This document shows positions 34,518 through 41,872 of a DNA stretch of 64,000 nucleotides, piece after piece. Below the pieces are notes generated by a model. The model ran no database searches and was not told the DNA's origin. It saw only the letters and a list, made by a program, of their open reading frames with translations. Every line of letters begins with the position of its first letter. Position 1 is the stretch's first letter. The translations under genes and the position numbers were made by a program. This DNA is from Leisingera thetidis (GTDB lineage: Bacteria; Pseudomonadota; Alphaproteobacteria; Rhodobacterales; Rhodobacteraceae): NCBI RefSeq assembly GCF_025857195.1, contig NZ_CP109787.1, positions 3,041,501 to 3,105,500 on the forward strand. The letters run 5' to 3'.

Positions 34518-36188
34518 ATGAAACCACCTTTAGGAGAATTGGACATTCCAGTTTCGGAGAGCGGCTTTTACGCCGGGTTTTCGAAAAACGTGGCCGTTGG
34601 CGCCAAGCTGCTCGTCACGGCGCTGATCGTATGGGCCGTAGCCTTTCCCGAGAGCGCTTCATCAGCGCTGGGATCCCTCAACACGCTCATTCTCGGAGTG
34701 TTTAACTACTGGTACATCTATGCAGTAGCCTTCTTCCTCATCCTTTGCCTGGTGCTGGCGCTCCTGCCGGTCTCCGGTCGCTTGCGGTTGGGACTAGACG
34801 GTGAAAAGCCGGAATTTTCGAATTTCTCATGGTTTTCCATGATGTTCAGCGCGGGGATCGGGATCGGGATGCTGACTTTTGCGACCGCTGAACCGATTTA
34901 CCATTTCCAGAACAACCCCAACGTGATCATGGGCGAAGTTGCCGGCACCTCGGCAGAAGCCGTACGCTCGGCCTATATCTGGTCCTTCGCGCATTGGGGG
35001 CTGTCGGCCTGGGGCGCATATGCAATTGCCGGGCTGGCCTTTGCCTATTTTTCCTACCGCCGCAATCTGCCGCTGACGGTGCGCACTGCATTGATCCCGC
35101 TGTTCGGCAAGTCGCTTTCGGGGCCGCTGGGGCATTTGGTCGACATCGTGTCGGTGGTCGCCATTGTTTTGGGCATTGCGCAGACGCTTGGGTTTGGTGT
35201 GGAACAATTCGTGGCCGGCCTGGCACGCGTTGGCGTCGGTGACTGGCTGCTGGTGGCCGACGGAAACGGCGGCCAGAAAGCCTCTTTCGCCGCGATCCTA
35301 TTCGCCCTTTTGGTCATTGTCGGCGCATCTACGCTGTCGGCCCTGTCCGGTGTCGGTCGCGGAATCAAATGGCTGTCGAACCTGAATATGGGGCTGAGCT
35401 TTTTCCTGTTGGCGTTCTTCCTGATCTTCGGATCCACGATGTTCGCTCTCGAAGTGTTTTTCGTCGGCATCTGGGACTACCTGCTCGCGCTGCCGGAAAT
35501 CAGTTTCACCGTGTGGTCTGATGATGGCACCGAGAAGGGTGCGGCTCTGGCCGGATGGCAAGGCGGCTGGACAGTGTTCTATTGGGCCTGGTGGATTGCC
35601 GTGACGCCGTTTGTCGGCCTGTTCCTGGCCCGGATTTCACGCGGTAGAACAGTGCGTGAATTCATTCTTGGCGCGATGATCATTCCGTCGATCATGTGCT
35701 TTATCTGGTTTGCCTTTATCGGTGGAACGGCCATTGATCTGGAACTGAGCGGCGCGGCCGAAAACGCGATCCTGGGCGTTGGGATTTCCGATCAGCTCTA
35801 TGCCACACTTGCGGTCCTGCTCAGCGACGGGCTGACCTGGGTTTTCTCGGTTATCGTCGTCGTATTGCTGCTGACCTATCTGGTGACATCCGCGGACTCG
35901 GCTGTGTTGATCATCAACACGATCAACGCGGCCGGTGACGATGGTCCAAAGGCGCGCCCCCATATCATCTTTTGGGGTATAGCGCTGGCATTGGTCGTTG
36001 GCGCCCTGCTCGTTGTCGGTGGCCTGAAAGCCATTCAAACCGCGATGGTCATCGCCGCGTTGCCGTTCAGCTTTGCGATGGTACTGATGGGCTTTGCACT
36101 GATCAAGGCGATCATCAACGATAGCCGCCGGAACGCGGCAGGAGTCGCATCGACAGTGGATGATGAGGATCCGTTACCGGCTGAGTAA
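34518..36188 (+). CDS. BCCT-family betaine/DMSP carrier
   Basis: This 556-residue membrane protein has about 12 transmembrane segments and the BCCT signature: FSAGIGIGMLTFATAEPIYHF, AHWGLSAWGAYAIAGL, the Trp-rich WTVFYWAWWIAVTPFVGLFLARISRGR and TYLVTSADSAV. BCCT carriers import glycine betaine, choline, carnitine or DMSP driven by sodium or protons. GGGAGGAAAGT precedes the ATG at 34518. Location directly after dddP and before a terminator makes DMSP the likely substrate, though betaine uptake for the mttB locus is also possible. The C-terminus is short, without an obvious osmosensing extension. Confidence 0.92.
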   Translation: MKPPLGELDIPVSESGFYAGFSKNVAVGAKLLVTALIVWAVAFPESASSALGSLNTLILGVFNYWYIYAVAFFLILCLVLALLPVSGRLRLGLDGEKPEFSNFSWFSMMFSAGIGIGMLTFATAEPIYHFQNNPNVIMGEVAGTSAEAVRSAYIWSFAHWGLSAWGAYAIAGLAFAYFSYRRNLPLTVRTALIPLFGKSLSGPLGHLVDIVSVVAIVLGIAQTLGFGVEQFVAGLARVGVGDWLLVADGNGGQKASFAAILFALLVIVGASTLSALSGVGRGIKWLSNLNMGLSFFLLAFFLIFGSTMFALEVFFVGIWDYLLALPEISFTVWSDDGTEKGAALAGWQGGWTVFYWAWWIAVTPFVGLFLARISRGRTVREFILGAMIIPSIMCFIWFAFIGGTAIDLELSGAAENAILGVGISDQLYATLAVLLSDGLTWVFSVIVVVLLLTYLVTSADSAVLIINTINAAGDDGPKARPHIIFWGIALALVVGALLVVGGLKAIQTAMVIAALPFSFAMVLMGFALIKAIINDSRRNAAGVASTVDDEDPLPAE

Positions 36189-36206
36189 CGGCACACAATA
36201 CTCCCA

Positions 36207-36240
36207 GAGCGCCCGCATGACCTGTTGCGGGCGCTCTTTC
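36207..36240 (+). terminator. rho-independent terminator of the DMSP operon
   Basis: GAGCGCCCGCA (36207-36217), an 8-nt loop and TGCGGGCGCTC (36226-36236) form a perfect 11-bp stem followed by TTTC, 18 bp after the BCCT stop. The further sequence up to 36486 shows no gene. Confidence 0.9.
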
Positions 36241-36486
36241 AGCAATCAATCTGGGGAGGGCTTTGTCAGGTTCTCTGCTCGATGAAGGCGGATTTTTGCC
36301 CCGACAGCCGCACACCAGGTCCGCGCGCATTGGCAACGAACTCCGGCCCATAGCACGTCGGGAAGATTAGCCGCTGAGAGGCTATGGCCACGCGCGCAGC
36401 CCTCAAATCGCGCAGCGGGTAGCCAAAACCGGGTCTCAGGTCTCAACAGTGGTTTTTTGTAAACCACACCGCGGAGGAGGCCGGGT

Positions 36487-36591
36487 ATGACCGCCACCTA
36501 TTCTACTGCGCCGACCTTACTGGTCGCCATCGACATTTCCAAACACCGCCACGAAGTTCTGATCGGTGATCCCGGCAAGAAGCGCCGCCGC
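36487..36591 (+). pseudogene. IS110-family transposase N-terminal fragment
   Basis: From the ATG at 36487 the frame reads MTATYSTAPTLLVAIDISKH and HEVLIGDPGKKRRR, the DEDD-type N-terminus of IS110 transposases (first Asp in VAIDISKHRHE). After about 35 codons similarity to the family stops. The frame runs on to 36924 only by chance, through sequence that belongs to another IS on the opposite strand. It is a truncated remnant. Confidence 0.7.
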
Positions 36592-36711
36592 CACAGCCGC
36601 TCGATCCAACTGAAACTGACCTGCCAGACTGGATCTCGCAGCGGCACGGCGCCCCCCCCGATATCGGAAGCTGCCATCTTGCCGGACCAGCTCGGTCATT
36701 TCAGCAACCAG

Positions 36712-37026
36712 TCAGCCCTGGTATTCCCGACCCCTTGGACGATGCCGCTGCGCCACCGGCGGGCACATGTTGAGCGCTTGACGCGGACGTGTGTGGTTGT
36801 ATTGCCTGACGCATCAATCAATGACGATCTGCGCCTGTTTTGTGGTCTTCAACCGTTCGGCATTGGGCATCTCACGGCGAAGCGTTCCATTGAAACGTTC
36901 GCTGTATTCGTTCTCCTAGGGTGATCCCGGAAAGATCCGAATTGGGGTCACACCGACCTTCTCGAGCCAGCTCCGGGTTGCCTGGGATGCAAACTTCGGG
37001 CCGCAGCCGGTTTCGAGGGTGTGCCG
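36712..37026 (-). pseudogene. IS3-family integrase-core fragment with two nonsense codons
   Basis: The minus strand reads GPKFASQATRSWLEKVGVTP, IRIFPGSP, a TAG (36916-36918), ENEYSERFNGTLRREMPNAE, KQAQIVID, a TGA (36814-36816), and CVRQYNHTRPRQALNMCPPV, ending at TGA 36712-36714. This is the C-terminal part of a DDE transposase, with Trp codons apparently mutated to stops at both positions (PW-ENGY and EW-VRQYNH in intact relatives). No N-terminal part is seen. It is a decayed, non-functional element. Confidence 0.75.
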
Positions 37027-37080
37027 TGACCAGATGCGGAAGCGCATAATTGTCCCGGTTGCGTCAGGCGTATTATCGAG

Positions 37081-37338
37081 CTCAGGATTTCTCCCGTGCG
37101 TTAGGACCTAAGCATCAGGGCCCTATTTCTCCGCGCTGAATGCCAGCTGGCCGCATCGGTAAGGAGCACGGCGCAGAAACATTTGAATGGGGTTTTCCAC
37201 ATTCCCGTTGTCTCCGGCCATCCCGATTTTCGCCTTCCTGGCCTATATTTGTCCAGATATCGGAGATCAGCAGGACTGGGCCTGAACACGCGTTTGCGCG
37301 AACGGGAAAGGCTTGCCCCAGGAACAGAAGGACAGGTC
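37081..37338. other. non-coding leader of the mobilisation genes (possible oriT region)
   Basis: This 258-bp stretch between IS debris and the MobC-like gene holds no convincing gene. Transfer origins usually lie directly upstream of such relaxosome genes, so a nic site may be here. I see no inverted repeat strong enough to place it. Confidence 0.25.
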
Positions 37339-37626
37339 ATGACCGAACGCAGGACCCACATGGTCAAGTTCCGCTTGAGCGAGACTGAGAATCAGCAGCT
37401 GGAACAGATTGCCAGGCAGAGCGGCTTTGCAACAAAAGCAGGTTATCTGCGCCATGCAGCGCTGGAGGCAGGCGGTGGTGATGCGGCCCTTGCAGAGGAG
37501 ATCGGAAAACTCGGTCTGGCGGTCAACGCCCTGCACGGCCGTGTGCCCGCCTCCCGGATCGGCCGTCTCGCCGAAGCGGTCTGCCAGCTGGCCGAGGCTT
37601 TGGCCATGCGCGGGGCGGCACGCTGA
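37339..37626 (+). CDS. MobC-like relaxosome accessory protein
   Basis: This 95-residue protein starts MTERRTHMVKFRLSETENQQ and has a ribbon-helix-helix beginning (VKFRLSETENQQLEQIARQSGF, KAGYLRHAAL), followed by a helical tail (IGRLAEAVCQLAEALAMRG). Small proteins of this type bind oriT and recruit the relaxase on mobilisable plasmids. The start at 37339 follows AGGACAGGTC, and a longer frame from 37183 has no support. Its stop overlaps the relaxase start (TGATG at 37624-37628), marking a mobilisation operon inside the IS-rich zone. Confidence 0.7.
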   Translation: MTERRTHMVKFRLSETENQQLEQIARQSGFATKAGYLRHAALEAGGGDAALAEEIGKLGLAVNALHGRVPASRIGRLAEAVCQLAEALAMRGAAR

Positions 37627-38996
37627 TGCGCCCATACGTGACCTTCCACAAAACCGCCCAAGCCGCCGTCGCTTACATTTTCGACGATGGCGCGGAAATT
37701 ATTGGCGGCACGATCCCGGTTCTGCCCCGGCGTCGGCTTAGTCAGTATCTCGAACATCTCGCGGCGGGTCATGACATCATTCATATGACGCTGTCCTTGC
37801 CCGAAGGCTTGCGCGCAAGCAGCGGCCAATGGACCCGGATTTTCCTGACGGCGCTGCGCGAAACAGGTTTCCCGGAATTCGCAACCCCATGGCTGGCCGC
37901 GCGCCACCCCGGCAAAAGTTGCGACCATGTCCATTCGGCCATCGTATCCAGGACCTTTTCAGGGTGGGTGGTGAGGCCCCGGGTATCCCGAAGAAACACC
38001 GACCGGGTGCATGGGATGCTGGCGCGACATCTGGGCCTCGAAAGGCCTGTATATTTCGATCCGAAAATCCCCGACCTGACCCCGCCAGTGCCGCAGCGCA
38101 ACCTGACCACCGACCTCCGCCGCCAGTTACATACCGACCTCGGCTCAGTGTTCCGGCACCAGCAGCCACGGTCCCTCCCCGAGCTAGACGCCGCCATGGG
38201 TCTTGCCCCCGGTGAGTTTCGGCGCACCCGGACCCTAAACACGCACAGGACCAAAAGCGATCTCTGGGTGAATGGTGCAGGCAGCGTGCTAGGCGGAAAT
38301 CTCGGTCCGGCTTGGGAACCACGGCACCTGCGCAGCCGCCTCGAATTCGCCCGCAAATTGGACGAAGCACGAAGGTTTCTGGAAGCCGCTAGTTTTTTCA
38401 ATGCCCTTAACCAATACAGACCCGAATTCACGGAGTTCATACATGACCACATCCGTACCGAAAACGCTTCACCTGCCCGAGGACCATCAGGTGCTTCTCG
38501 ACCAATTGATCCGAAACGAGGAACACATCAGAGTGTTGCACCCGCTACTCGCGCTTCTGGAAACGCCCGAGCGGGACTCCAAGACTCTGGCGCAAGGGCT
38601 TCTGTCAGCGCTTCTACAGGTCTCCGAGGACCTGCGCCTTGGCCGTCAGCAGCAGGAAGCCAACCAGCAGCAGATGGCCGCCCTCGAACGAAAGCTCGAC
38701 AGCGTGCTGACCATCCTGAACCTGCCCCTGGAGTGACATTTGGCATCCTCTTGCGGCATGTCATCGCCTGCATCGGCGCAGGTCGCGGTTCTTGGCAGAT
38801 TGCCCGCCAAGACGGGGAACTCCCTCTTCGCATCATGTTCGGCGATGGCAGCTTTGCCGCCGCCGGACCCCGCAGGGCTCTCGTGCGCGGCCCAGGAGGT
38901 GAGGCTGAGCAATTCTGCTTGTCCTTTGCCCCCTTGATTGCGCCTTCCCTTAAGATCCCTGTCCCGGAGGAGTACAGCGGCCCGTCGCTCGAGTGA
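37626..38996 (+). CDS. relaxase/mobilisation nuclease-like protein
   Basis: This 456-codon frame has an N-terminal relaxase-like domain with HMTLSLPEGLRASSGQWTR and CDHVHSAIVSRTFSG, the latter resembling the metal-binding H-x-H motif III of MobA/VirD2-type nicking enzymes. A Tyr-containing segment lies early (VAYIFDDG). Up to about residue 272 the codon pattern is normal. From about 38443 to 38736 the frame is Ala/Arg/Pro/Gly-rich and the good codon usage switches to another frame, which carries a nested gene. After 38733 the frame again looks coding. The true C-terminus is therefore uncertain: it may be one 456-residue protein or a relaxase plus a separate gene starting at GTG 38733. Confidence 0.65.
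   Translation: MRPYVTFHKTAQAAVAYIFDDGAEIIGGTIPVLPRRRLSQYLEHLAAGHDIIHMTLSLPEGLRASSGQWTRIFLTALRETGFPEFATPWLAARHPGKSCDHVHSAIVSRTFSGWVVRPRVSRRNTDRVHGMLARHLGLERPVYFDPKIPDLTPPVPQRNLTTDLRRQLHTDLGSVFRHQQPRSLPELDAAMGLAPGEFRRTRTLNTHRTKSDLWVNGAGSVLGGNLGPAWEPRHLRSRLEFARKLDEARRFLEAASFFNALNQYRPEFTEFIHDHIRTENASPARGPSGASRPIDPKRGTHQSVAPATRASGNARAGLQDSGARASVSASTGLRGPAPWPSAAGSQPAADGRPRTKARQRADHPEPAPGVTFGILLRHVIACIGAGRGSWQIARQDGELPLRIMFGDGSFAAAGPRRALVRGPGGEAEQFCLSFAPLIAPSLKIPVPEEYSGPSLE
38443..38736 (+). CDS. small protein nested in the relaxase frame (MobB-like position)
   Basis: This 97-residue frame starts MTTSVPKTLHLPEDHQ and ends with an amphipathic helical part (LRLGRQQQEANQQQMAALER, LDSVLTILNLPLE). It lies wholly within the relaxase frame but in frame +1 relative to it. 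Its codons end mostly in G or C, unlike the overlapping relaxase frame, which argues that this frame is translated. In RSF1010-type plasmids mobB is nested inside mobA in the same way. The Gln-rich coiled-coil-like tail suggests a small accessory mobilisation protein. Its stop (TGA 38734-38736) overlaps a GTG at 38733. Confidence 0.55.
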   Translation: MTTSVPKTLHLPEDHQVLLDQLIRNEEHIRVLHPLLALLETPERDSKTLAQGLLSALLQVSEDLRLGRQQQEANQQQMAALERKLDSVLTILNLPLE

Positions 38997-39027
38997 TTGG
39001 GCCCATCCGGAGGATTGGAAGCTGCTT

Positions 39028-39189
39028 TTAGGCTGCAGCCCGACCGAGATAGGATGTGACTTCCTCCGGTCTGTTGAACCGTTCGGGTAAGAACAGCTCT
39101 GCAGAAAAATGCGCCGCCGCCGTTTCGCCTACGCCGATGACCGAGGTGAGGTGCTTGAACCAAGCCGCCAGGCGGCGGTCCTGGCTAAT
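39028..39189 (-). pseudogene. IS110-family transposase C-terminal-domain fragment
   Basis: The minus strand reads DRRLAAWFKHLTSVIGVGET, AAHFSAELFLPERFNRPEEV and TSYLG, then leaves the family and stops at TAA 39028-39030. This matches the Transposase_20 helix-hairpin-helix region of IS110 elements (usual form IPGVG...FAELG...SYLGLAP). Both ends are missing. The remaining sequence between 38997 and 39491 shows no other recognisable gene. Confidence 0.55.
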
Positions 39190-39491
39190 ACTGCCTCCTG
39201 CACCGTTGGCAGCGAAGCGCAGGAAGCACCATTTGCAAAGTCGGCCGTTTGACGCAACCAGCCGAGGTTTTGTGCTGCAGCGCAGCCCGCCGTTTCTGCC
39301 GTTCGCTGCGACTGCGAGGTGCTGGAGCCGGTGAACTCACACTGCGCCGGACGCAAGCTGTCGTTCGCCGCGGCTGCAGCATGGGTTGCCAAATACATCT
39401 GCTTGGCACAGGGAGCCGACATTGGTGCCATATGCAGCGGACGGCAGGAGCGAGACCAATGTCGAATTCTGCGCCTGCCGCCGAGTGACTG

Positions 39492-39516
39492 TGACCTGCC
39501 CCCCGCAAAATCCCTC
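39492..39516 (+). repeat. left terminal inverted repeat of the IS3-family element
   Basis: Starts TGACCTGCCCCCCGC and ends CCCTC, pairing with the inverted copy at 40721-40744. Confidence 0.85.
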
Positions 39517-39558
39517 ACCATGAAGTAGAGTCTGCCCAACCTATGTAGGAGCAGACGA

Positions 39559-39822
39559 ATGCGTAAGAGCCGTTTCACCGAGGCGCAAATCATCGGGATG
39601 ATCAAAGAGCAGGAAGCCGGGATGCCGACAGCGGAGGTGTGCCGCCGGCACGGCCTGAGCCCGGCAACCTTTTACAAGCTGAAGTCCAAGTATGGCGGCA
39701 TGGAGGTATCGGAGGCCGCGCGGCTGAAGGCGCTGGAAGATGAGAATGCCAAGCTGAAGCGGCTGCTGGCAGACACGATGCTCGACAACGTGGTTTTGAA
39801 AGACCTGCTGGGAAAAAGCTGA
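39559..39822 (+). CDS. IS3-family transposase OrfA
   Basis: This 87-residue protein starts [20 protein letters not shown] and has a helix-turn-helix ([26 protein letters not shown]) followed by a leucine-zipper-like coiled coil ([20 protein letters not shown]). This is the DNA-binding half of IS407-type transposases. Near its end GGAAAAAGC offers an A-rich slippery site. A -1 shift there continues as [20 protein letters not shown] into OrfB without interruption, giving the usual OrfAB fusion transposase. Confidence 0.9.
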   Translation: MRKSRFTEAQIIGMIKEQEAGMPTAEVCRRHGLSPATFYKLKSKYGGMEVSEAARLKALEDENAKLKRLLADTMLDNVVLKDLLGKS

Positions 39823-39860
39823 CGACACCGAAAGAGCGGCGAGAGGCAGCGCTCAATGCA

Positions 39861-40718
39861 ATGCGGGATCATGACATCTCGCAGCGCAGGGCCTGCCGGC
39901 TTGTCGGCGTCGACCCCAAGACGGTCCGGCGCGAACGCCCGCCGGACCATCCTGAGATCCGCCAGGAGATGAAGGAGATCGCTGGCAAACGCCGCCGGTT
40001 CGGCTACCGGCGGATCGGCGTGCTGCTTGAGCGAAAAGGCATGATCATGAACCACAAAAAGCTTTACCGCCTCTACCGGGAGGAGGGCCTTGCAGTGAAA
40101 CGGCGGCGGAGGCGCAAACGCGCCCGGGGCTCGAGAACGCCGATGCCCGAAGCCACCCAGCCCAACCAGCGCTGGTCCCTGGATTTCCTGGCAGACAGCT
40201 TCGGCGCGCCGCGGAAGTTTCGCATCCTGGCCGTGAATGACGACTGCTGCCGGGAAAACCTGTGCCTGGCGGCAGACACCAGTATTTCAGGTGAGCGTGT
40301 TGCCCGGGAGCTGGACGCGCTCGTCCGGCTCTACGGAAAACCTGCTTGCATTGTCAGCAACAACGGCACGGAATTCACCAGCCGGACAATCCTGAAATGG
40401 GCCGACAGGAACGGCGTGGATTGGCATTACATCGACCCCGGAAAACCGCAGCAGAATGCCTTTATCGAGTCATTCAACGGCAGCCTGCGGGACGAGCTTC
40501 TCAATGAAGAACTGTTCGATACCCTGGACGATGCCCGCCGCAAGCTGGCGCTGTGGCGCTACGATTACAACAACGTCAGGCCGCACTCTTCGCTGGGGAA
40601 CAGAACGCCAAAGCAAGCGCGGCAGGCGCTTGAGCTATTTGAGGGCTCCGCGCTTGCCGCGCTTGCCAAGCCCGAGACCGACGATTACCAAAACCAAACC
40701 CGCAGACTCTCCTCATGA
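39861..40718 (+). CDS. IS3-family transposase OrfB (catalytic half, second Asp replaced)
   Basis: The visible ATG frame has 285 residues. In vivo translation probably enters by -1 frameshift from OrfA. It has the HTH_21 region ([18 protein letters not shown]) and the rve integrase core with the first Asp in [10 protein letters not shown] and the Glu in [14 protein letters not shown]. The second catalytic position reads [10 protein letters not shown], where family members have SDNG, so the DDE triad appears as D-N-E. This change would be expected to abolish strand transfer, so the copy is probably inactive unless complemented in trans. Confidence 0.88.
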   Translation: MRDHDISQRRACRLVGVDPKTVRRERPPDHPEIRQEMKEIAGKRRRFGYRRIGVLLERKGMIMNHKKLYRLYREEGLAVKRRRRRKRARGSRTPMPEATQPNQRWSLDFLADSFGAPRKFRILAVNDDCCRENLCLAADTSISGERVARELDALVRLYGKPACIVSNNGTEFTSRTILKWADRNGVDWHYIDPGKPQQNAFIESFNGSLRDELLNEELFDTLDDARRKLALWRYDYNNVRPHSSLGNRTPKQARQALELFEGSALAALAKPETDDYQNQTRRLSS

Positions 40719-40720
40719 GC

Positions 40721-40744
40721 GAGGGACCAACGGGGGGCAGGTCA
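40721..40744 (-). repeat. right terminal inverted repeat of the IS3-family element
   Basis: On the minus strand it starts TGACCTGCCCCCCGTTGG and ends CCCTC, matching the left end. Confidence 0.85.
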
Positions 40745-40859
40745 AAGGCACGGTCGCGGCGAAGTCGCCGGCAATCTCGGGGATGAGGCCGACGATGACG
40801 AACTCGGTCGTGCCGATCGCGAAGGCCGCGATGGCCAGGGCAAAAACTGCGATGGACAT
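40745..40859 (-). pseudogene. N-terminal fragment of an MFS transporter cut by the IS
   Basis: From an ATG at 40859, with GAGG at proper spacing, the minus strand encodes MSIAVFALAIAAFAIGTTEF and VIVGLIPEIAGDFAATVPL. This is the first transmembrane helix and conserved GTTEFVIVGL motif of AraJ/YdhP-type drug-efflux MFS proteins. It runs straight into the right end of the IS3-family element at 40744, and no downstream portion is found in the window. It lies 12 bp after the DUF336 remnant, so both once formed one operon. Confidence 0.75.
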
Positions 40860-40871
40860 GATAACCTCATC

Positions 40872-41184
40872 TTACCGGAGAGCCGCGGCGACGGCCTGCG
40901 CGATGTCTTCATCGCCCTCGACAGTGGCACCGGCCACGCCGACCGCGCCAAGGAAGGTGCCTTCCTCGTCACGGAGTCCGACCCCACCACCGAAGCTGAT
41001 CAGCCCGCCATTGGTGTTCTCGATCGTGTAGATCGCGCCCGAGGGGCGCGCCCCTGCGCCAAGCGCGATGCTGTCGGTCTGGAACAGGGCCGCGGTGCGG
41101 GCTTTTTTCTGTGCCACGTCGATGGCGCCGAGAACCGCGCCTTCCATACGCTCGAACCCGGCGAGCTGGGCGCTGGCATCAACG
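40872..41184 (-). pseudogene. C-terminal part of a DUF336 (GlcG/HbpS-like) heme-binding-type protein
   Basis: The minus strand encodes DASAQLAGFERMEGAVLGAI, DVAQKKARTAALF, GGLISFGGGVGL and LGAVGVAGATVEGDEDIAQA, ending at TAA 40872-40874. These are the C-terminal two thirds of DUF336/GlcG proteins, small cofactor-binding proteins. The N-terminal third is absent here, and the frame upstream of 41184 is unrelated. The missing part (MHQNIIRTVIDTARAKAAQD and following) is found at 55084-55204 on the same strand. The two pieces share VDASAQLAGFER and would join to a normal protein of about 132 residues. Confidence 0.8.
41147..41184. repeat. 38-bp direct repeat, left copy (DUF336 gene junction)
   Basis: This sequence matches 55084-55121 at 37 of 38 positions (C versus T at 41166) and encodes part of VDASAQLAGFER in both DUF336 fragments. 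It marks the left boundary of the 13.9-kb block. Confidence 0.85.
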
Positions 41185-41271
41185 CAAGGTGGACAGGCGA
41201 CGACTCGCCCGCCCTTGGAACACGCGACCTCGTTTTCGCGCAAGATCGACTGCGACGTCGGTTCACTGGTT

Positions 41272-41766
41272 TCAGTCCAGATCCGACTCGGGAAGAACGA
41301 GGTAAATAAGAACCCCCAACATCGTCATGAAAATCCGGAAGGCACTTGGTACTCCATTCCAAGTCTCAGACATCCACATACCGAACCACTCGCCGCCCAT
41401 CGACATGAAGCCCACTTGCCACGTGAGAAACCCCAACGTCAGTCTAGCAATCGCCACCGCCTTGCTCTTATTGAATTCGACCGCTGGCGCGCTTCTGTTC
41501 GTCAGAAGTTTGAAGCCGCCGATCCAGCAGAGAAGCGCTGTCAAAGCCTCGAGAAGGATAATGAACAGATAGCCGGCGTGGTGCATCCAAGGAGATTCTA
41601 TTGCCCGATACTTGATACTGGCCTCCGGGAAAATCGTGTCCATCGAAAACACGTGCTGCACGAATGCGAAATTCGAGCCGTAGTCGGTGACATTCCCGAA
41701 CACGACGAGCGATGCGAAGAAAGCGATAGCCATGACTAGGAAGGATTTGGAAAGCCGTAGTATCAT
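41272..41766 (-). CDS. DUF2165-family small membrane protein
   Basis: This 164-residue protein has four hydrophobic segments and the DUF2165 pattern: LRLSKSFLVMAIAFFASLVV, FGNVTDYGSNFAFVQHVFSM, DTIFPEASIKYRAIESP and FMSMGGEWFGMWMSETWNG. The family sits in the inner membrane and has no assigned function. In-frame ATGs at 41781 and 41853 would lengthen it by 5 or 29 residues, and MILRLSKSFLV at 41766 best matches the family. It is the first gene inside the block bounded by the DUF336 halves, about 90 bp from the left junction. Confidence 0.75.
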   Translation of the reverse strand: MILRLSKSFLVMAIAFFASLVVFGNVTDYGSNFAFVQHVFSMDTIFPEASIKYRAIESPWMHHAGYLFIILLEALTALLCWIGGFKLLTNRSAPAVEFNKSKAVAIARLTLGFLTWQVGFMSMGGEWFGMWMSETWNGVPSAFRIFMTMLGVLIYLVLPESDLD

Positions 41767-41872
41767 ATCTTGCGGTCCCATATTTCGTATTTGGGCGTCT
41801 TCAAATGGCGTAGGGGCCGGATTGCAGGGCCCTGCTGACCATACGGCTCCCACGGCCGCTTGCTATCGAGGG

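Larger units (their letters stand above)
39492..40744 (+). mobile_element. IS3-family insertion sequence (IS407-like), 1253 bp
   Basis: The ends are imperfect inverted repeats beginning TGACCTGCCCCCCG: the left end at 39492, and the right end reading inward from 40744, both reaching a CCCTC near position 24. Inside are orfA (39559-39822) and orfB (to 40718). The bases flanking the ends do not match as a target duplication (left ACTG, right AAGG), so one flank was probably rearranged after insertion. The right end abuts a truncated MFS gene. The orfB catalytic centre carries a substitution, so the element may be dead. Confidence 0.88.

Noticed and set aside
36487..36924. 145-codon frame as a full gene
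   Set aside because: Only the first 35 codons match IS110; the remainder lies over an IS3 remnant on the other strand.
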